From NCBI GenBank assembly GCA_946811185.2, contig OX328111.1, positions 43,636,388 through 43,700,387 on the forward strand: a stretch of 64,000 nucleotides of DNA, in the 5' to 3' direction. Position numbers and translations under genes: made by a program. The notes beneath the pieces are model-generated. The model was not told the origin of the DNA and did no database searches. It saw only the letters and a list, made by a program, of their open reading frames with translations. The number at the start of each line of letters is the position of its first letter. Within the stretch, counting starts at the first letter, position 1. This document shows positions 1 through 10,869 of the stretch, in pieces. The DNA comes from Hippopus hippopus. Lineage: Eukaryota; Mollusca; Bivalvia; Cardiida; Cardiidae.

Positions 1-209
1 TATCGAATTTCATGATGCAACACCTGCATCTTTAATTTCTTTTTTTCAGTATTTATGTGTCTTGCATTGACTTGAGAATTAGTCACATTAAATTGGACAT
101 GTGGGAAAAGAAAAAAAAAAAACAACCATTATATCTGTATAGGAATGAAAAAAAAAACAACATGAAGCTGTATTAAAATCTTGTAACCAGTGTTTTCCAT
201 GCTTTTCAG

Positions 210-347
210 ACAACTTACATACTGAGGTGGAACCAGTAGATACATTAATGGAAAGAGAACAAAATCTGGCGGCACCTGTGGTTAACAGCAATACCAACGA
301 CATGGCCTTTTCTGATACAGATTTTCCAAAAGATTGCAATAATGGAT
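210..347 (+). pseudogene. Gene 1 exon, acidic repeat copy 1 (138 nt)
   Basis: The exon is preceded by ttttcag and followed by gtgagt. It is open in phase 1 and encodes 46 residues beginning NLHTEVEPVDTLMEREQNLA. It is symmetric (phase 1-1), so gain or loss of a copy keeps the frame. It is the most diverged of three neighbours (for example NDMAFSDTDF against DDETFSDTDI in copy 2). Confidence 0.7.
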
Positions 348-778
348 GTGAGTCAACTTCCATTTCATGTTATTTGCTACAAGGTTTATGGACAAAGGTG
401 TTAAATGGTAGCAGTAAACAAGCCACATAATGATAGACAATATTGAATTTCATGATGCAACACCTGCATCTTTATTTTTTTTTCAGTATTTATGTGTCTT
501 GCATGGACTTGAAAATTAGTCACATTAAATTGGACATGTGGGAACAGAAAAGGGTTGAATATCAAAAAACAGACCATTTGTAAAACAAATTTACATACAA
601 TGTCTGATAAGAAACATACAAATTATTAATCTTTTCCCTCATAAGCCATTTTGGGAATCTTCCAATTAGGAAACAAATGTAGGAATGTAATAAAGGGATA
701 CTTTTTTCAGACAGTACAAAAAACAATAAACTAAGCTTTATTAAAAATCTTGTAACCAGTGTTTTCCTTGCTTTTCAG

Positions 779-916
779 CTAACTTACATACTGGGGAGGA
801 ACAAGCTGATACATTAAAGGAAAGAGAACAATATCTGGCGACACCTGTGGTTAACAGTAATACCGACGACGAGACCTTTTCTGATACAGACATTCCAAAA
901 GACGGCAATTATGGAT
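779..916 (+). pseudogene. Gene 1 exon, acidic repeat copy 2 (138 nt)
   Basis: Acceptor cttttcag and donor gtgagt flank a 138-nt exon with the same phase as the copies at 210 and 1159. The product contains LATPVVNSNTDDETFSDTDI. The upstream intron repeats the sequence seen at 1-110 (442-545), which shows that exon and intron were duplicated together. Confidence 0.72.
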
Positions 917-1158
917 GTGAGTAAAACTATTTAAATAATCTTCCAAAATTCACAGGATATTTTACTCTTAAACAAGGGTTTTCTATGATTTAATTTAGTT
1001 AACAATACAAGATGTTAAGCATTTATGTTCAATATTTATGTCTCTTTGATGTGCTCGAAAAATAAATCACATAAAGTTTGACATGATTAGAAAAGGAAAA
1101 AGCCAATAAACTTACCTGTATCAAAAATGTTGTAAAGCGCTTATTTCATGTTTTTCAG

Positions 1159-1296
1159 CCAACTTACATACTAAGGAGGAACAAGCAGATACATTAACAG
1201 AAAGAGAACAATATCTGGCGACACCTGTGGTTATCAGTGAAACTGAAGACGAGGCCATCTCTGATACAGATCTTCCAAAAGACGGCAATTACGGAT
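1159..1296 (+). pseudogene. Gene 1 exon, acidic repeat copy 3 (138 nt)
   Basis: Acceptor tttttcag and donor gtgagt. The exon is open in the shared phase and encodes a segment with LATPVVISETEDEAISDTDL. It is followed by a 424-nt intron that contains a 64-bp reverse-complement copy of sequence from the next exon. Confidence 0.72.
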
Positions 1297-1364
1297 GTGA
1301 GTAAACTAAATATTCTTGGGGTGAAAAATGGCCCTGCCCCTTAGGTCAATTCTTTTGAACTTCT

Positions 1365-1428
1365 AAATGTTCCTTTTCTTGCGTGCTCTGTAGCTCAGGT
1401 GAGCAAGTCAGTGCCAGATAGCCCCCTT
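1365..1428 (-). repeat. 64-bp intronic inverted copy of 2207-2270
   Basis: Read as reverse complement, this intron segment matches 2207-2270 in the next exon base for base over 64 nt. It could be two insertions of one short element in opposite directions, or a local inverted duplication. If transcribed, the two arms could pair across the 3' splice site of exon 1721-3241. Confidence 0.85.
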
Positions 1429-1720
1429 GTAAAGAGATGACTTGGACAACAATTTTGGAAATTTGACAAAATGAAGGAGGAATAGTAGATTGAATTAATC
1501 CACCCTGAAACAGAAAATAGCTTATACTGTGCAAAGGTGAAAAATGTTTTACTGCTTAAACCCTAAACCCTGAAACATCCAAACTCTTTCAGGCGGTTTT
1601 ATGTGGGTCCCTTTCTGTGTTTTGTGTTCTAGTTGAATTTGTAAACATATTCTGTGTTAACCAACAGCAGATTAAATACAAGAGAGCAGGGCTAAATGAA
1701 TGTTTTTTCTTTCCTTTCAG

Positions 1721-3241
1721 TTTCTTCTGACTACGATAATGATGACAGTTTAGATGAAGATTATGTATACCCATCAGGTAGTGATTCAGATGAAGAGTTA
1801 ATTCCACTTGTTCCACCTGTAGATATATCTAAACATTTGAAAAATAAGGATCATTGAGAAGTCAGAGTTTTGCGATCAGTAGATAGCTTAGAAACTAATT
1901 TTTTACTGGAAGAAAACAGGTGTAGTGATACTAATGCTTCTTTTTGCAGTCAAAATGTTAGTGAACTTGATCTGAAAAAACTTAAGGAAGATCATATTGT
2001 TAGAGACATTAACTTCAGTAAGATTTACATACGACGGCATAGAAAACAATTGGGGAAGTCTAGTCAACAGATGCGAAAACAGACAACAGACAGAATATAC
2101 GATAACTATCACTGCTGTTTGTATTGTAGCAGATTTGTTCTGCACATTGCGACACACATGAAAACACACAGGAATTTGGAAGCTGTGGATAATATTCTGA
2201 AAATGGAAGGGGGCTATCTGGCACTGACTTGCTCACCTGAGCTACAGAGCACGCAAGAAAAGGAACATTTAGTGCCATTAGAAAGTTAGGTGATGATGCA
2301 AACAATCAAAAAGTAATTGAAAGGAAGGAAGGCGAATTCTTAATCGCTCGTCGGTCATCCACCAATTACCTTGATGTACAACAGTATGGACCATGCCCGA
2401 ACTGTAGAGAATGGCTGCTACTAAATGGCTTAAGGCAACATCTAAATCAATGTTTGAGAGGCAGTCCAGAAGAAGAATTAAAAGAGAGTCTTGGAAATTG
2501 TGTTTTGAAATCCCAGGTCATGGCTGGTTTTATATCTTCCCAAAAAAGCAAGACTATGAGAGAGGAGGTGGTGCCAACAATGATAAGAGATGCAGTACGA
2601 CATGTAGCCATCAATGACAAACTCATTGTCATGTTGGGCGAAAGTTGGCTGAGAAGAAATCTAGACAACATGGAAAAAAGAAAATACTATGCCAGTCAAC
2701 ACATGCGATTAGCTGCAAAACTATTAATACAGCTGAAAAAAATGAAAAATAATGGATCAGAGAATTCAGAAATTGCACTGTGGGAATTCCTTAAACCATG
2801 TTCCTTTGACACGATAGTTGGTGCGTCTCTTCAAATTTGCCTGCCGGAAATGGATGACATAAATGACCTCAAATCACCGAGCAATGCAATTAAACTTAAA
2901 TATGACCTTAAACGTTTAGTCAATATGAAGTATGCAATTTTGTTAAAAACAAATCAAGGAGGCACAGAGGTGATTGACTGTAAAAGCTTTCTAGAACTTA
3001 TGACTCTAGAATGGAGTGAACGAGTGACGAAACTTGCAAGGACAATCTTGCAGTAAAGAAAATACATTGAAAGCAAAGACTTGCCATCTCCAGATGACAT
3101 AGAAAAATTAACAAAATACCATATTCAGTCATTAAAGTCAACTGAACTGACACCAGAAAATTTTTTGAAGATTTCTGCTCTTTGCCAGACTCGATTGATG
3201 GTTTACAACAAAAGACGCTCAGGAGAGCTGGAAGTAATTAC
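1721..3241 (+). pseudogene. Gene 1 large exon: acidic linker, zinc finger, core-binding domain
   Basis: The exon follows tttcctttcag and ends before gtaagt. It starts with an acidic stretch (SDYDNDDSLDEDY), then after an in-frame TGA at 1855 shows a C2H2-like finger (CLYCSRFVLHIATHMKTH, about 2123-2176) and a second Cys/His cluster (CPNCREWLLLNGLRQHLNQC). A frameshift sits near 2209-2258, where a 64-bp sequence is also present inverted in the upstream intron. The helical part from about 2450 to 3050 resembles the core-binding domain of this recombinase family (MLGESWLRRN, YYASQHMRLAAKLLIQLKK). A TAA at 3054 is followed in the same frame by the first catalytic Arg box NKRRSGELEVI. The downstream reading frame is otherwise long and clean. 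Confidence 0.72.
2207..2270 (+). repeat. 64-bp arm matching 1365-1428 in inverse, inside coding exon
   Basis: This segment includes gctcacctgagc and reads GGYLALTCSPELQSTQEKEH in the finger frame. It shifts the frame relative to the downstream core-binding segment. It looks like inserted DNA rather than ancestral coding sequence, because the reading frames on either side disagree. Confidence 0.7.
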
Positions 3242-3648
3242 GTAAGTAGTTCATTTTAAGACCTCAGCTGCTGCACAGCCTAGTACTGGTAAAAGTCATT
3301 TTAAAACCACAAAAATGTGATCTGTCAGGGGCATGGAAAAACATTTTTCTTCACTTGTCCACAGACATGTTGAAAATAATTTAATGTATATGTTTCCCTT
3401 GCTGAATGACCGCTTCTTTGTGTCTGTGTCATGCTTTCACTTACTTGTCTCTACATATTTTTTTTCAAAGATACAAAGGCCATCTTGGTCCTCTTGTTTA
3501 CAAAATAGACATTTTGCAACTTTTCGAACACTGGCCTATAGAGTAAATGAACAGACACACTTTTAAGCTTAACTATTCGAAGAATAGTAGAGCTTACCCA
3601 CTCACCCTGGCGGCGGCATAACACCCCTTTTTTTCCTCTTATTTGCAG

Positions 3649-3772
3649 TCTCCAGAGTTATGCTGCCAGAAAAAAGGATCTGTCGGATGTAGATGAATCG
3701 ATAACAGAAGACCTAACAGAAGTGGAAAAATACTTACTGAAATCTCAGGAGTTAATCACTGTTCGAGGAAAG
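3649..3772 (+). pseudogene. Gene 1 exon, catalytic-domain linker
   Basis: Acceptor ttatttgcag and donor gtattt. The phase fits the exon ending at 3241 (ELEVI-T-LQSYAARKK). The 41 complete codons include a stretch DVDESITEDLTEVEKYLLKS and end ITVRGK. In relatives, an RGK segment leads into the beta-hairpin PVLL region, which is what the next exon provides. Confidence 0.7.
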
Positions 3773-5356
3773 GTATTTTCTTTTTCCTATCCGCCCAGTA
3801 TTTTGAATTTATTTTACTCATCATCTTATTGCTACTGACGTTATTTAATTCACTAAGAAGTCTTCATTACCCATGTAATACAGATGCAGTGTTGGTTCTA
3901 CATTATGCAAACATGGAATATTTGATAAATATTGATGTTTTTGGGAGAATCTTTAATCAGCTGCACTGTAGGCATACAAGTCTGTCCTCCGATAAACTCA
4001 TACTGTTGTCTGCAAAAGGTCCCACAAACAGATGGACTGTAGACATGTAATATTTCCAAAAGTAGCCACTTACTAATGTCCATTAAAAGTCCCGTAAAAC
4101 CAAGATACTGCAGACACATAAATCTGTCCTTCTCCAAAGACGCATACTGGTGTCCATAGCAAGTCCCTCAAACTGATGAACTGTAGACACGTACTATGTC
4201 CAAAAAGAGCCACTTACTAATGTCCATTAAAAGTCCCGTAAAACCAAGACACTGTAGACACAAATCTGTCCTTCTCTAAAGACACATACTGGTGTCCATA
4301 TCAAGTCCCTCAAACCGATGGACTGTAGACACGTAATATGTCCAAAACTTACTAATGTCCATTACAAGTTTCTAAAACCAAGATACTGCAGACACATAAA
4401 TCTGTCCTTCTCCAAAGACGCATTAAGTGTCCATAGCAAGTCCCTCAAACTGATGAACTGTAGACACGTACTATGTCCAAAAAGAGCCACTTACTCATGT
4501 CCATTAAAAGTCCCGTAAAACCAAGACACTGTAGACACATAAATCTGTCCTTCTCCAAAGACACATGCTGGTGTCTATATCAAGTCCCTCAAACCGATGG
4601 ACTGTAGACACGTAGAATGTCCAAAAGTAGCCACTTACTCATGTCCATTAAAAATCCCGTAAAACCAAGACTCTGTAGACACATAAATCTGTCCTTCTCC
4701 GAAGACACATACTGGTGTCCATAGCAAGTCCCTCAAACCGATAGACTGTAAACACGTAATATGTCCAAAAGTAGCCACTTACTCATGTCTATTAAAAGTC
4801 CAGTAAACCATTACACTTTAGACACATGAATCTGTCTTTCTCCAAAGACAAATACTGGTGTCCAAAAGTATCCCATAGCAAGTCCCTCAAACTATTAGAA
4901 TGTGGACAATTTTGGCTAAAAGTAATCACATACATTGGAAGTCCTTGAACCCATCGATACACAATCCAGAGTTTTAAATAACAATCTCAGAATGGACAAT
5001 TTTGGAAGTAGAGAAATTGCTCATAATGAGCATTGTTAGCTCGACTGTTTCTGGAGAAAACCCGAGGTATTGTAAAAGCCTTGGCTTTGTCCTGCAAAAA
5101 CATTTTGTAATGTCTCTGCTATTACTGAAGACATTTACTTTAAACTCAGAATATATGTTCACTATCAAGGGGAAGCTACAGCCGAGCATTGGCACCTGCA
5201 TGCGGTGCTCTTGTTGTCATTTCCAGCAATGCTTTCTACCTCGTCAGTGGATTAAAACTAATTTGTGCCAATTTTGAATCTGTAGATGTTTCAATTTTGG
5301 GAAATCTAAAATGTTGAGTTGGAATGGGTTAATAAAGAAATAGACTGTATTATTTG

Positions 5357-5388
<32 letters not shown>

Positions 5389-5560
5389 ATTGTATTTAAG
5401 AAAAAAGTCGCTGCCTGGTTAACCTAGTTGGTTACATTTGTCTTGTTTTGACTGTCAAATGTGGAAACAAGATCAGTGATAATTTAAACCAGCAACACGA
5501 GGTTTTCATGTACTTCCCATATTATGCAATCTATATACTTCACATTTTCTGTCTATCCAG
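3773..5560 (+). other. Intron carrying a 144-bp satellite
   Basis: This interval lies between two exons with fitting phases. Most of it is tandem repeat (described separately), followed by a poly-A run of about 25 at 5357-5381. I see no other coding signal in it. Confidence 0.6.
3960..4905 (+). repeat. Tandem satellite, unit about 144 bp
   Basis: The phrase ccacttactaatgtcc recurs at about 4066, 4210, 4347, 4487, 4630 and 4774, giving a period of 137-144 bp. Each unit alternates gtagacacataaatctgtcc, ggtgtccatagcaagtccct and ggactgtagacac. The same family recurs at 23090-24510. Short open frames through it are by-products of the repeat. Confidence 0.9.
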
Positions 5561-5687
5561 GGAGGACGACCTGTTCCAGTAATAATACCACCAGACGTTA
5601 AAACAGCTCTTGAATATGTGGCATCCAAGTCCACTAGGGAAGCAGCTAATATAAGTCCTAGGAACAAGTATTTGTTTGCTAACACAG
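5561..5687 (+). pseudogene. Gene 1 exon, beta-hairpin/PV segment of recombinase domain
   Basis: Acceptor gtctatccag and donor gtaaac in phase 1. The product GGRPVPVIIPPDVKTALEYV, continuing to NISPRNKYLFANTG, matches the RGVPVLL...NPYLFA segment typical of this recombinase family. The frame stays open without splicing to 5821, so a read-through form that ends early is also possible. Confidence 0.72.
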
Positions 5688-5968
5688 GTAAACATAGAAG
5701 AGATTTGCTTCTTAATATACCTGAAGATATTGCGAATGAAAATGACATGTTAAAATATCTCCTGAAGTATCACGCTCGAAAGGTGGCGAAGTACATTGTT
5801 ACAGCATACGTCAAGCAGTAATGTACAACAAATACTTTTTTCCCCACCAGTAATATATAAAGGATTGATACAGTACTGGAACTCAGGAAAGCAACATTTG
5901 GTTATGCTCTGATTTCACTTGGGTTTCGATGCATTCCATGCTGGATTACTAAAGTAGAAAGCATTGGT

Positions 5969-6013
5969 AAAAAAAGAAGCCATTGCTCATACGAGCGGTG
6001 ACTTCTTTTTTTA
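5969..6013. repeat. Short imperfect hairpin
   Basis: An A-rich arm AAAAAAAGAAG at 5969 pairs with CTTCTTTTTTT near 6002, with GCTC/GAGC closing the loop. It may be the core of a small MITE in the intron. No function can be assigned. Confidence 0.5.
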
Positions 6014-6775
6014 CAAGGTTTTCTAAAGTTTATTACATTCTTTTTTTCTATTCAGAAAGCCTATTTAACACTTTGACACAGCTTTTAGCAGTTTCGGTTC
6101 AGTTCGGTTAGGTTTCGTTTCGGTTCAGCGGTTGCTTTCGTTAGTTTCCGTACTGTATACTATGTAGCATTATCTCAAACAAGATAATGTTAATATACTA
6201 GTAGTTGCAAATGGTGTTTGCCACAGTTCCTAAGTTGCTATACACAAGGTGATGATTTGTTATGAGTACAGAGCGATTAGCATGAAGAGCAGATAATTTT
6301 TAATACAAAATGCATCCAGTCCTTGGTACAGATTTATATGAGTATTTTTTGATAAGAATTACATAAATAGGTGACTTTTAGGCCAAGTGGGCCGGGTATT
6401 CCATGTTTGTTTATAATTTGATTTTGTTATATGTAAAACACAAGTCGCTATAATAAAATATTTACTTACTTACATGCATCTCTGTCACATTAACTCTTCA
6501 ACACCTGAAGAGGCATATGTGTGACCTGCAGCAGATGTATTTTTAAAACAGTGAAGCACATTACAGGCATTTTTAGCATCTCGAGTCTTTACTGTGCACA
6601 GTGCCCCTACCCATTCTCTGCTAGCATACCTTCAAGTACAGACACAGTAATCTTTTCAAGTTGCTGCCTACTTTCTCTCTCTAAACCAAGTATTTATATT
6701 CTTCAATTATACACAAATCATTCATTGACTCTAGCTGTATAGAATTGTCAGTATTGTGCTTTCATTTCATTTCAG
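6014..6775. other. Intron, no gene seen
   Basis: The sequence is AT-rich with a short run of TTCGGTT-type repeats at 6085-6135. I see no exon, repeat block or RNA gene in it. Confidence 0.5.
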
Positions 6776-6893
6776 CTTTGAAGTATAGTAGAGCATATGA
6801 TAATTTGAAGGAAGCTTGTTTTCTTGTAAATTGAAGTCACCTCAGCGAATAACTAGTGTTGCAATGAGAAAGTATACTGCTACTCTCTCACAG
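6776..6893 (+). pseudogene. Gene 1 exon, RK-box of catalytic domain, frameshifted
   Basis: Acceptor catttcag and donor gtatgt. The first half reads ALKYSRAYDNLKEACF in the phase left by exon 5561-5687, and the second half reads CKLKSPQRITSVAMRKYTAT one frame over, so one base has been gained or lost near 6826. The MRKYTATLSQ segment corresponds to the second catalytic Arg box (LRKHxAT in fish relatives). Confidence 0.7.
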
Positions 6894-7905
6894 GTATGTT
6901 TCAGGAAACTTCATCTATCAAATATTTCAAACCCCATTATTGCATCATGCTTTTTAGTTCCATCTGAGCACAATGCGCTCAAGGTGAAAGTGTTGTGATC
7001 ACTCTGTCCGTCAGCAATTTTTTCCTGAATACAGCTTGAAAATGTAGAACTTTTCTCACAATAGTGTTTTCTCTTGGAATTTGTTTTAAAGAATTGATTG
7101 TTGACATTTGGGTCTTTGCTGAAGCTATCTAGAGTCTAGTCGCCAGGCTGGAATAAAATTAACAGTAACGATACCTTGTTTCAGAACATGCACATCCATA
7201 TGTACAATCCTGTAACATTTTATACCTAGAGCAACAATTTAAAGATACAACACAATTTCTTTTCAGGGAACATGTAGATACATACTAATGTCATGATTTC
7301 CATCATAAGACCTATGTTAAGCTCTAACTAGAAAAAGTGAAGTGGAATTTTTATTTACTGAATCTACTTTAAAACACAGGATTTGTATACTAACAGTATA
7401 GTTGTTTGGATTTGTAAACTGATATCGGGTTTTGAGAGTCGAATGAAAAGGATTTTTGTGCAATGTCAACCCAACACTGGGGATGTATGGCCATGTAAAC
7501 AAATTGTAATTAATGAATAAAATGTGATTTCTTTCTTTGAAACGGGGGTAAATTGAATATGCTGTTGGTGCGAAAATGGTCAAGTTTATCTGGTTTGGCC
7601 GAAAAACTGAATATCCATCTCGCCACCAACCATATATTCTTTAGATTTCTTCAAAACTGTGAAGCTGAGACCACTACTGTGAATTTTAATTATTTACAAA
7701 AATAACAGTATTGTATTTTTTCTATTCTGTACAAAACACTTACAAAGAAGAAACTTCAAATTAATTCTTAATTGCATTGATGAAATATTGATTATACACA
7801 AACATTTGGTACTACTTGTGCTGAAGTTCTAGTGATAACAAATAACATTATGATACATACATATCCAATAACAACATGAAAAGTTCTGTTTGAAACCATT
7901 TCCAG
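6894..7905. other. Intron, no gene seen
   Basis: The interval between two phase-compatible exons is AT-rich. I see no coding exon, SINE or tandem repeat here. Confidence 0.5.
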
Positions 7906-8101
7906 CTGATGAATTTAGACAAATATCAGATGGAGTGGGTGTGCCGACACCTAGGCCACACTAAACCAGTTCACAAAGAAGCATACAGGCAGATGTCTGG
8001 GTTGATCGAGAAGGTTTATGTTACCAAATTGATGATGGTTCAGGACTTGAATTTAACAGGAAAGTTCAAGGGACAGTCACTGCAGGATATAGATTTGAAT
8101 G
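7906..8101 (+). pseudogene. Gene 1 exon, His/Tyr catalytic box
   Basis: Acceptor atttccag and donor gtactt. The exon is open and encodes MEWVCRHLGHTKPVHKEAYR, followed by a helical segment. The LGH...Y spacing places the third-box His and the putative nucleophilic Tyr as in tyrosine recombinases. It joins in frame to the RK-box exon (TATLSQ-LMNLDKYQ). Confidence 0.78.
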
Positions 8102-8911
8102 GTACTTGTTTCCTATATTATACAGTCTCAGTAGTTTGAACATCGGTAGTTAGTAGGTCTCGCTAGTTTGTATGTCTCAGTTACGACTTTTTCCCTTATT
8201 ATTTTATATTTACCGACCTCCTGTTAGTTTGAATGTAGATAGTTCATAGTTTTTGCTATTTCGTATATATTTTATGGTCCCCAAATGACAAAACTTGCTT
8301 GAAAAACAATTGATAGTTTGTAGGCAAATTTTTGCTTCTCACATTTTAAAGGGTCTGTCTATTGTTTGGTTTCACACTTGTTTGGTCACTGCGGCATATG
8401 GTTAAATATGTTCTTAATCGAGCAATTAGTAGATTAACTGCATTCTTTATTATTATATACCCCCACAAACAAGGTCTAGGAGTCACTTTGTCCACATACA
8501 ATAATATAATAATATATTGTTCATTTACTAAATACAATATGGCGACGTTATACGTTTTTTAAAATGCTGTGATAGATCTAATGTTTCAGAACTCTTGAGA
8601 AAGGCGTTTAACTGAAATATTGAGATACTGAGTGATTATTTTTCATAATATAACAAGGTTGTGGAGCAAACTACTTCTACATTTCTTGAGCAATTGCTTT
8701 CAAACTTGGAACATGTTTTCAACATGAAATGAACAAGTGCAAGACACAATGTTTGTTGCCGACATGCCCATGGTTTCAGAGTTATGTGCCCATGAACTTA
8801 ATCAAATGTGCATATTTTGTCAAATGACATTCAAACTAACTATTGGAATATTTCCGTTTCCATACATTCCATCTAGCATTAGTGATATAGGCAAGGTATA
8901 TTTTTTGACAG

Positions 8912-8984
8912 ATATTGTGTTTGGTGCAGATAATCAGGAACAAAGATCTGTTGATGAGCCAGAAAAAAATGATATGACAGAGAG
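8912..8984 (+). pseudogene. Gene 1 small acidic exon (73 nt)
   Basis: Flanked by ttttttgacag and gttagt, and in the exact phase needed between exons 7906-8101 and 10020-10372. It reads DIVFGADNQEQRSVDEPEKN then DMTER. Support is from phase and splice sites only; I recognise no motif. Confidence 0.55.
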
Positions 8985-9019
8985 GTTAGTACAAATTGTT
9001 TTTGCATTAGTTTAAACAT

Positions 9020-9222
9020 ATTTATTTTACATCGATTGAGAAACAAGTTCTTACAACTTATACTAATCTCTCTCGATTCTGCTTCCTGGAAACTACACCA
9101 GTACTTGCGCCGAATGTGTGGGCCAATGAAAAATCCCAAGGTTAACACCAGCTACCGGGAATCTAACCCGGGACCTCTTGATCAAGAGGCCGACGCTCTA
9201 CCTCAGGACCACGGACACCACA
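9020..9222 (-). mobile_element. tRNA-derived SINE (family 1)
   Basis: On the minus strand the head begins near 9215 with a tRNA-like A box (ggtagagcgtcgg) and a B box (gggttagattcccgg). The body runs to 9020 with a segment gagaaacaagttcttacaac that recurs at 21783-21882. It sits in an intron of gene 1. Confidence 0.7.
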
Positions 9223-9524
9223 CTGAAATATATATATATATTTGCTGAAATTTGCAGTAGTGGGTTCAATTTAAACAAATGAGTAAGATTTATTGATTAT
9301 TGTTCCCCCAGATACTATCTGGGAGCTATATTAGATCCACGTTTTTCATGTCTCATCCTGTCCTGTCACACTTTTGTATCCGGGCCATATCTTTGAGACT
9401 AAAACAGTTGTCAACTTGAAACTTTGTTTGTGGATAGATATCAATAAGGGAAAGTGCAATACACAAGAACAATAACTCTAGCTTGAATATTTTTGCACCA
9501 CCCATTTTTTCCTGACTTACACTT

Positions 9525-9692
9525 ACCTTCTTCCCAAGACATTGACGACTTTCCCATTTGTAACAGAGGTGAGAGGTGAAATTAATTTTCACTGGAAAGA
9601 AGTTCGCCACTACTGGGATTCAAATTCACGACCCTCCACACCCTTCAGATCATGGAGCCGACACGCTACTGACTGAGCTAACACGGCAGGCT
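9525..9692 (-). mobile_element. tRNA-derived SINE (family 2), partial
   Basis: The minus strand reads gccgtgttagctcagtcagtagcgtg, a tRNA-like head, then a body with acagaggtgagaggtgaaatt seen from the plus side. The same family in the opposite direction occurs at 23212-23462. The 3' part is missing here. Confidence 0.7.
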
Positions 9693-10019
9693 TGTTTTTT
9701 AACACTTAATTCTTGTCTGAGCCATATTTTTTAACTATAACAGGTGTCAACTTGAAACTTCATTTTTTCAATTGTCTGCAGACAAGTTTAAGATTTTGAA
9801 TAACATAAAAATTAAAAAAAAAAAAGACCTAAAAAATCATAAGGACCTTAGAATAGCACAGGGCAGATTTTGAATAACTATTAGTTACATACTTCCATTC
9901 CAAAGATCATTCTGTGAATGGTAGTATTGGTAGTCTCCTATACTTATTGTCTTCAAAAAGTTGGTTGAATCGTAAGGGATGTACTATTAAAAGATTCTTG
10001 TATTTTTTCTGTTTTGAAG

Positions 10020-10372
10020 TCTCCAAGAAAACAGTCCTTTGGGAAACCAGACATGGAAAACTTTCAAAAGAAATATCGATGATGTCTCATCTGATGATGA
10101 TGATGATATGGTGGAAATGCTAAGAAAAAAGAAAAAGAGAAAGATGACAAATAGTCAGAGGTGGACCGACATAGAAATTAATGAATTAAAGACATACTTC
10201 AAAAGCTATCTTGACTGTGGCCTAACACCTGGCGGAAAGGATTGTGAAAAGGCAAAAGAAAAAAGCCAGAAAAAATTGGGAAATTTGGAGGAGGGCAAAC
10301 CACCTGATAATAAAAAAAATCAGCAACATGAATCATAGAAAAAGTAATGCCTTAATCCTTTACCTCATATAG
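10020..10372 (+). pseudogene. Gene 1 last exon, Myb/SANT-like tail, frameshifted
   Basis: The exon follows gttttgaag in the phase left by exon 8912-8984. It has an acidic run (DDVSSDDDDD), a basic run (RKKKKRKM), then QRWTDIEINELKTYFKSYLD, which resembles the C-terminal W-x3-E Myb-like module of fish and mollusc relatives. Near 10265 the conserved reading switches frame: the ORF itself stops at 10338, while the better match (IIKKISNMNHRK) is one frame over and stops at 10372. The final codons overlap a repeat end (ctttacctcatata) that is also present near 16835. Confidence 0.68.
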
Positions 10373-10865
10373 GCACATGTTGACGCATTGGCAAATAGAG
10401 CAGACCTAGATCAGACAGCTCCTCTGTTTGCTCATACAGTACTTTAGCTAAGACTTAACTCTACCTTTATGGTTAAGAAAATTCCATTGATCCAGGTTCT
10501 ATCAAACATTCATCTAGTCATAAATTTGTTCACAAATATTCATGGGATAGAGGTTTAAAGAGAATGACGTGAACATTAAAGTAAATTTTGCTCACCTGAC
10601 TATAAAGCAGGCATCGAAAAAAAGAAATTAGCCACTTGTCCTGCAGAACGAGTAACCCACAAAATACAGTCATCCTGCTCATGAGAGCACTTGTATACAT
10701 AGTAGTACCATAACCATTTATAAACTTCTCATTGTTGCTAAAGTGGATGACTTGGGTGGAAAACATACCTGAAAGTCTAACAATTTGGCTGAAAGAGGTC
10801 TAGCGAAACAGATTGTTTATCTCCATAACAATTTTTTGTCCATTTTCTCTTGCACTTTTAAACTT
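10373..10865. other. Intergenic, no gene seen
   Basis: The sequence is AT-rich downstream of gene 1. A phrase near 10360-10410 (tacctcatata ... ttggcaaatagagcag) recurs near 16835 and, inverted, near 11935-11975, so an old element end is likely. There is no coding signal. Confidence 0.4.
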
Positions 10866-10869
10866 TCTT

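Larger units (their letters stand above)
210..10372 (+). pseudogene. Multi-exon tyrosine-recombinase-like gene, decayed (gene 1)
   Basis: Ten exons can be joined across GT-AG introns with matching phases: 210-347, 779-916, 1159-1296, 1721-3241, 3649-3772, 5561-5687, 6776-6893, 7906-8101, 8912-8984 and 10020-10372. The product reads as acidic repeats, a zinc finger, a SAM-like core-binding region, a catalytic region with Arg (NKRRSGELEVI), RK (ITSVAMRKYTATLSQ) and His/Tyr (RHLGHTKPVHKEAYRQM) boxes, and a Myb/SANT-like tail. This order matches a family of uncharacterised fish and mollusc proteins related to phage-integrase-type recombinases, from family knowledge. Lesions are an in-frame TGA at 1855-1857, an insertion near 2209-2258 that shifts frame, TAA at 3054-3056, and frameshifts near 6826 and 10265. 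The first exon lies outside the window, since 210 is an acceptor in phase 1. Sequencing error or allelic decay could explain some lesions. Whether the family is a mobile Crypton-like element or a domesticated gene cannot be told here. Confidence 0.72.

Noticed and set aside
5688..5821. Coding continuation of the gene 1 exon past the donor at 5687
   Set aside because: The frame is open, but the spliced join to 6776 fits the family better (FANTG-ALKYSRAYD), and the extension shows no recombinase motif.
9146..9222. Possible tRNA gene
   Set aside because: A and B boxes are recognisable on the minus strand, but the cloverleaf is degenerate and a SINE body follows that recurs elsewhere.
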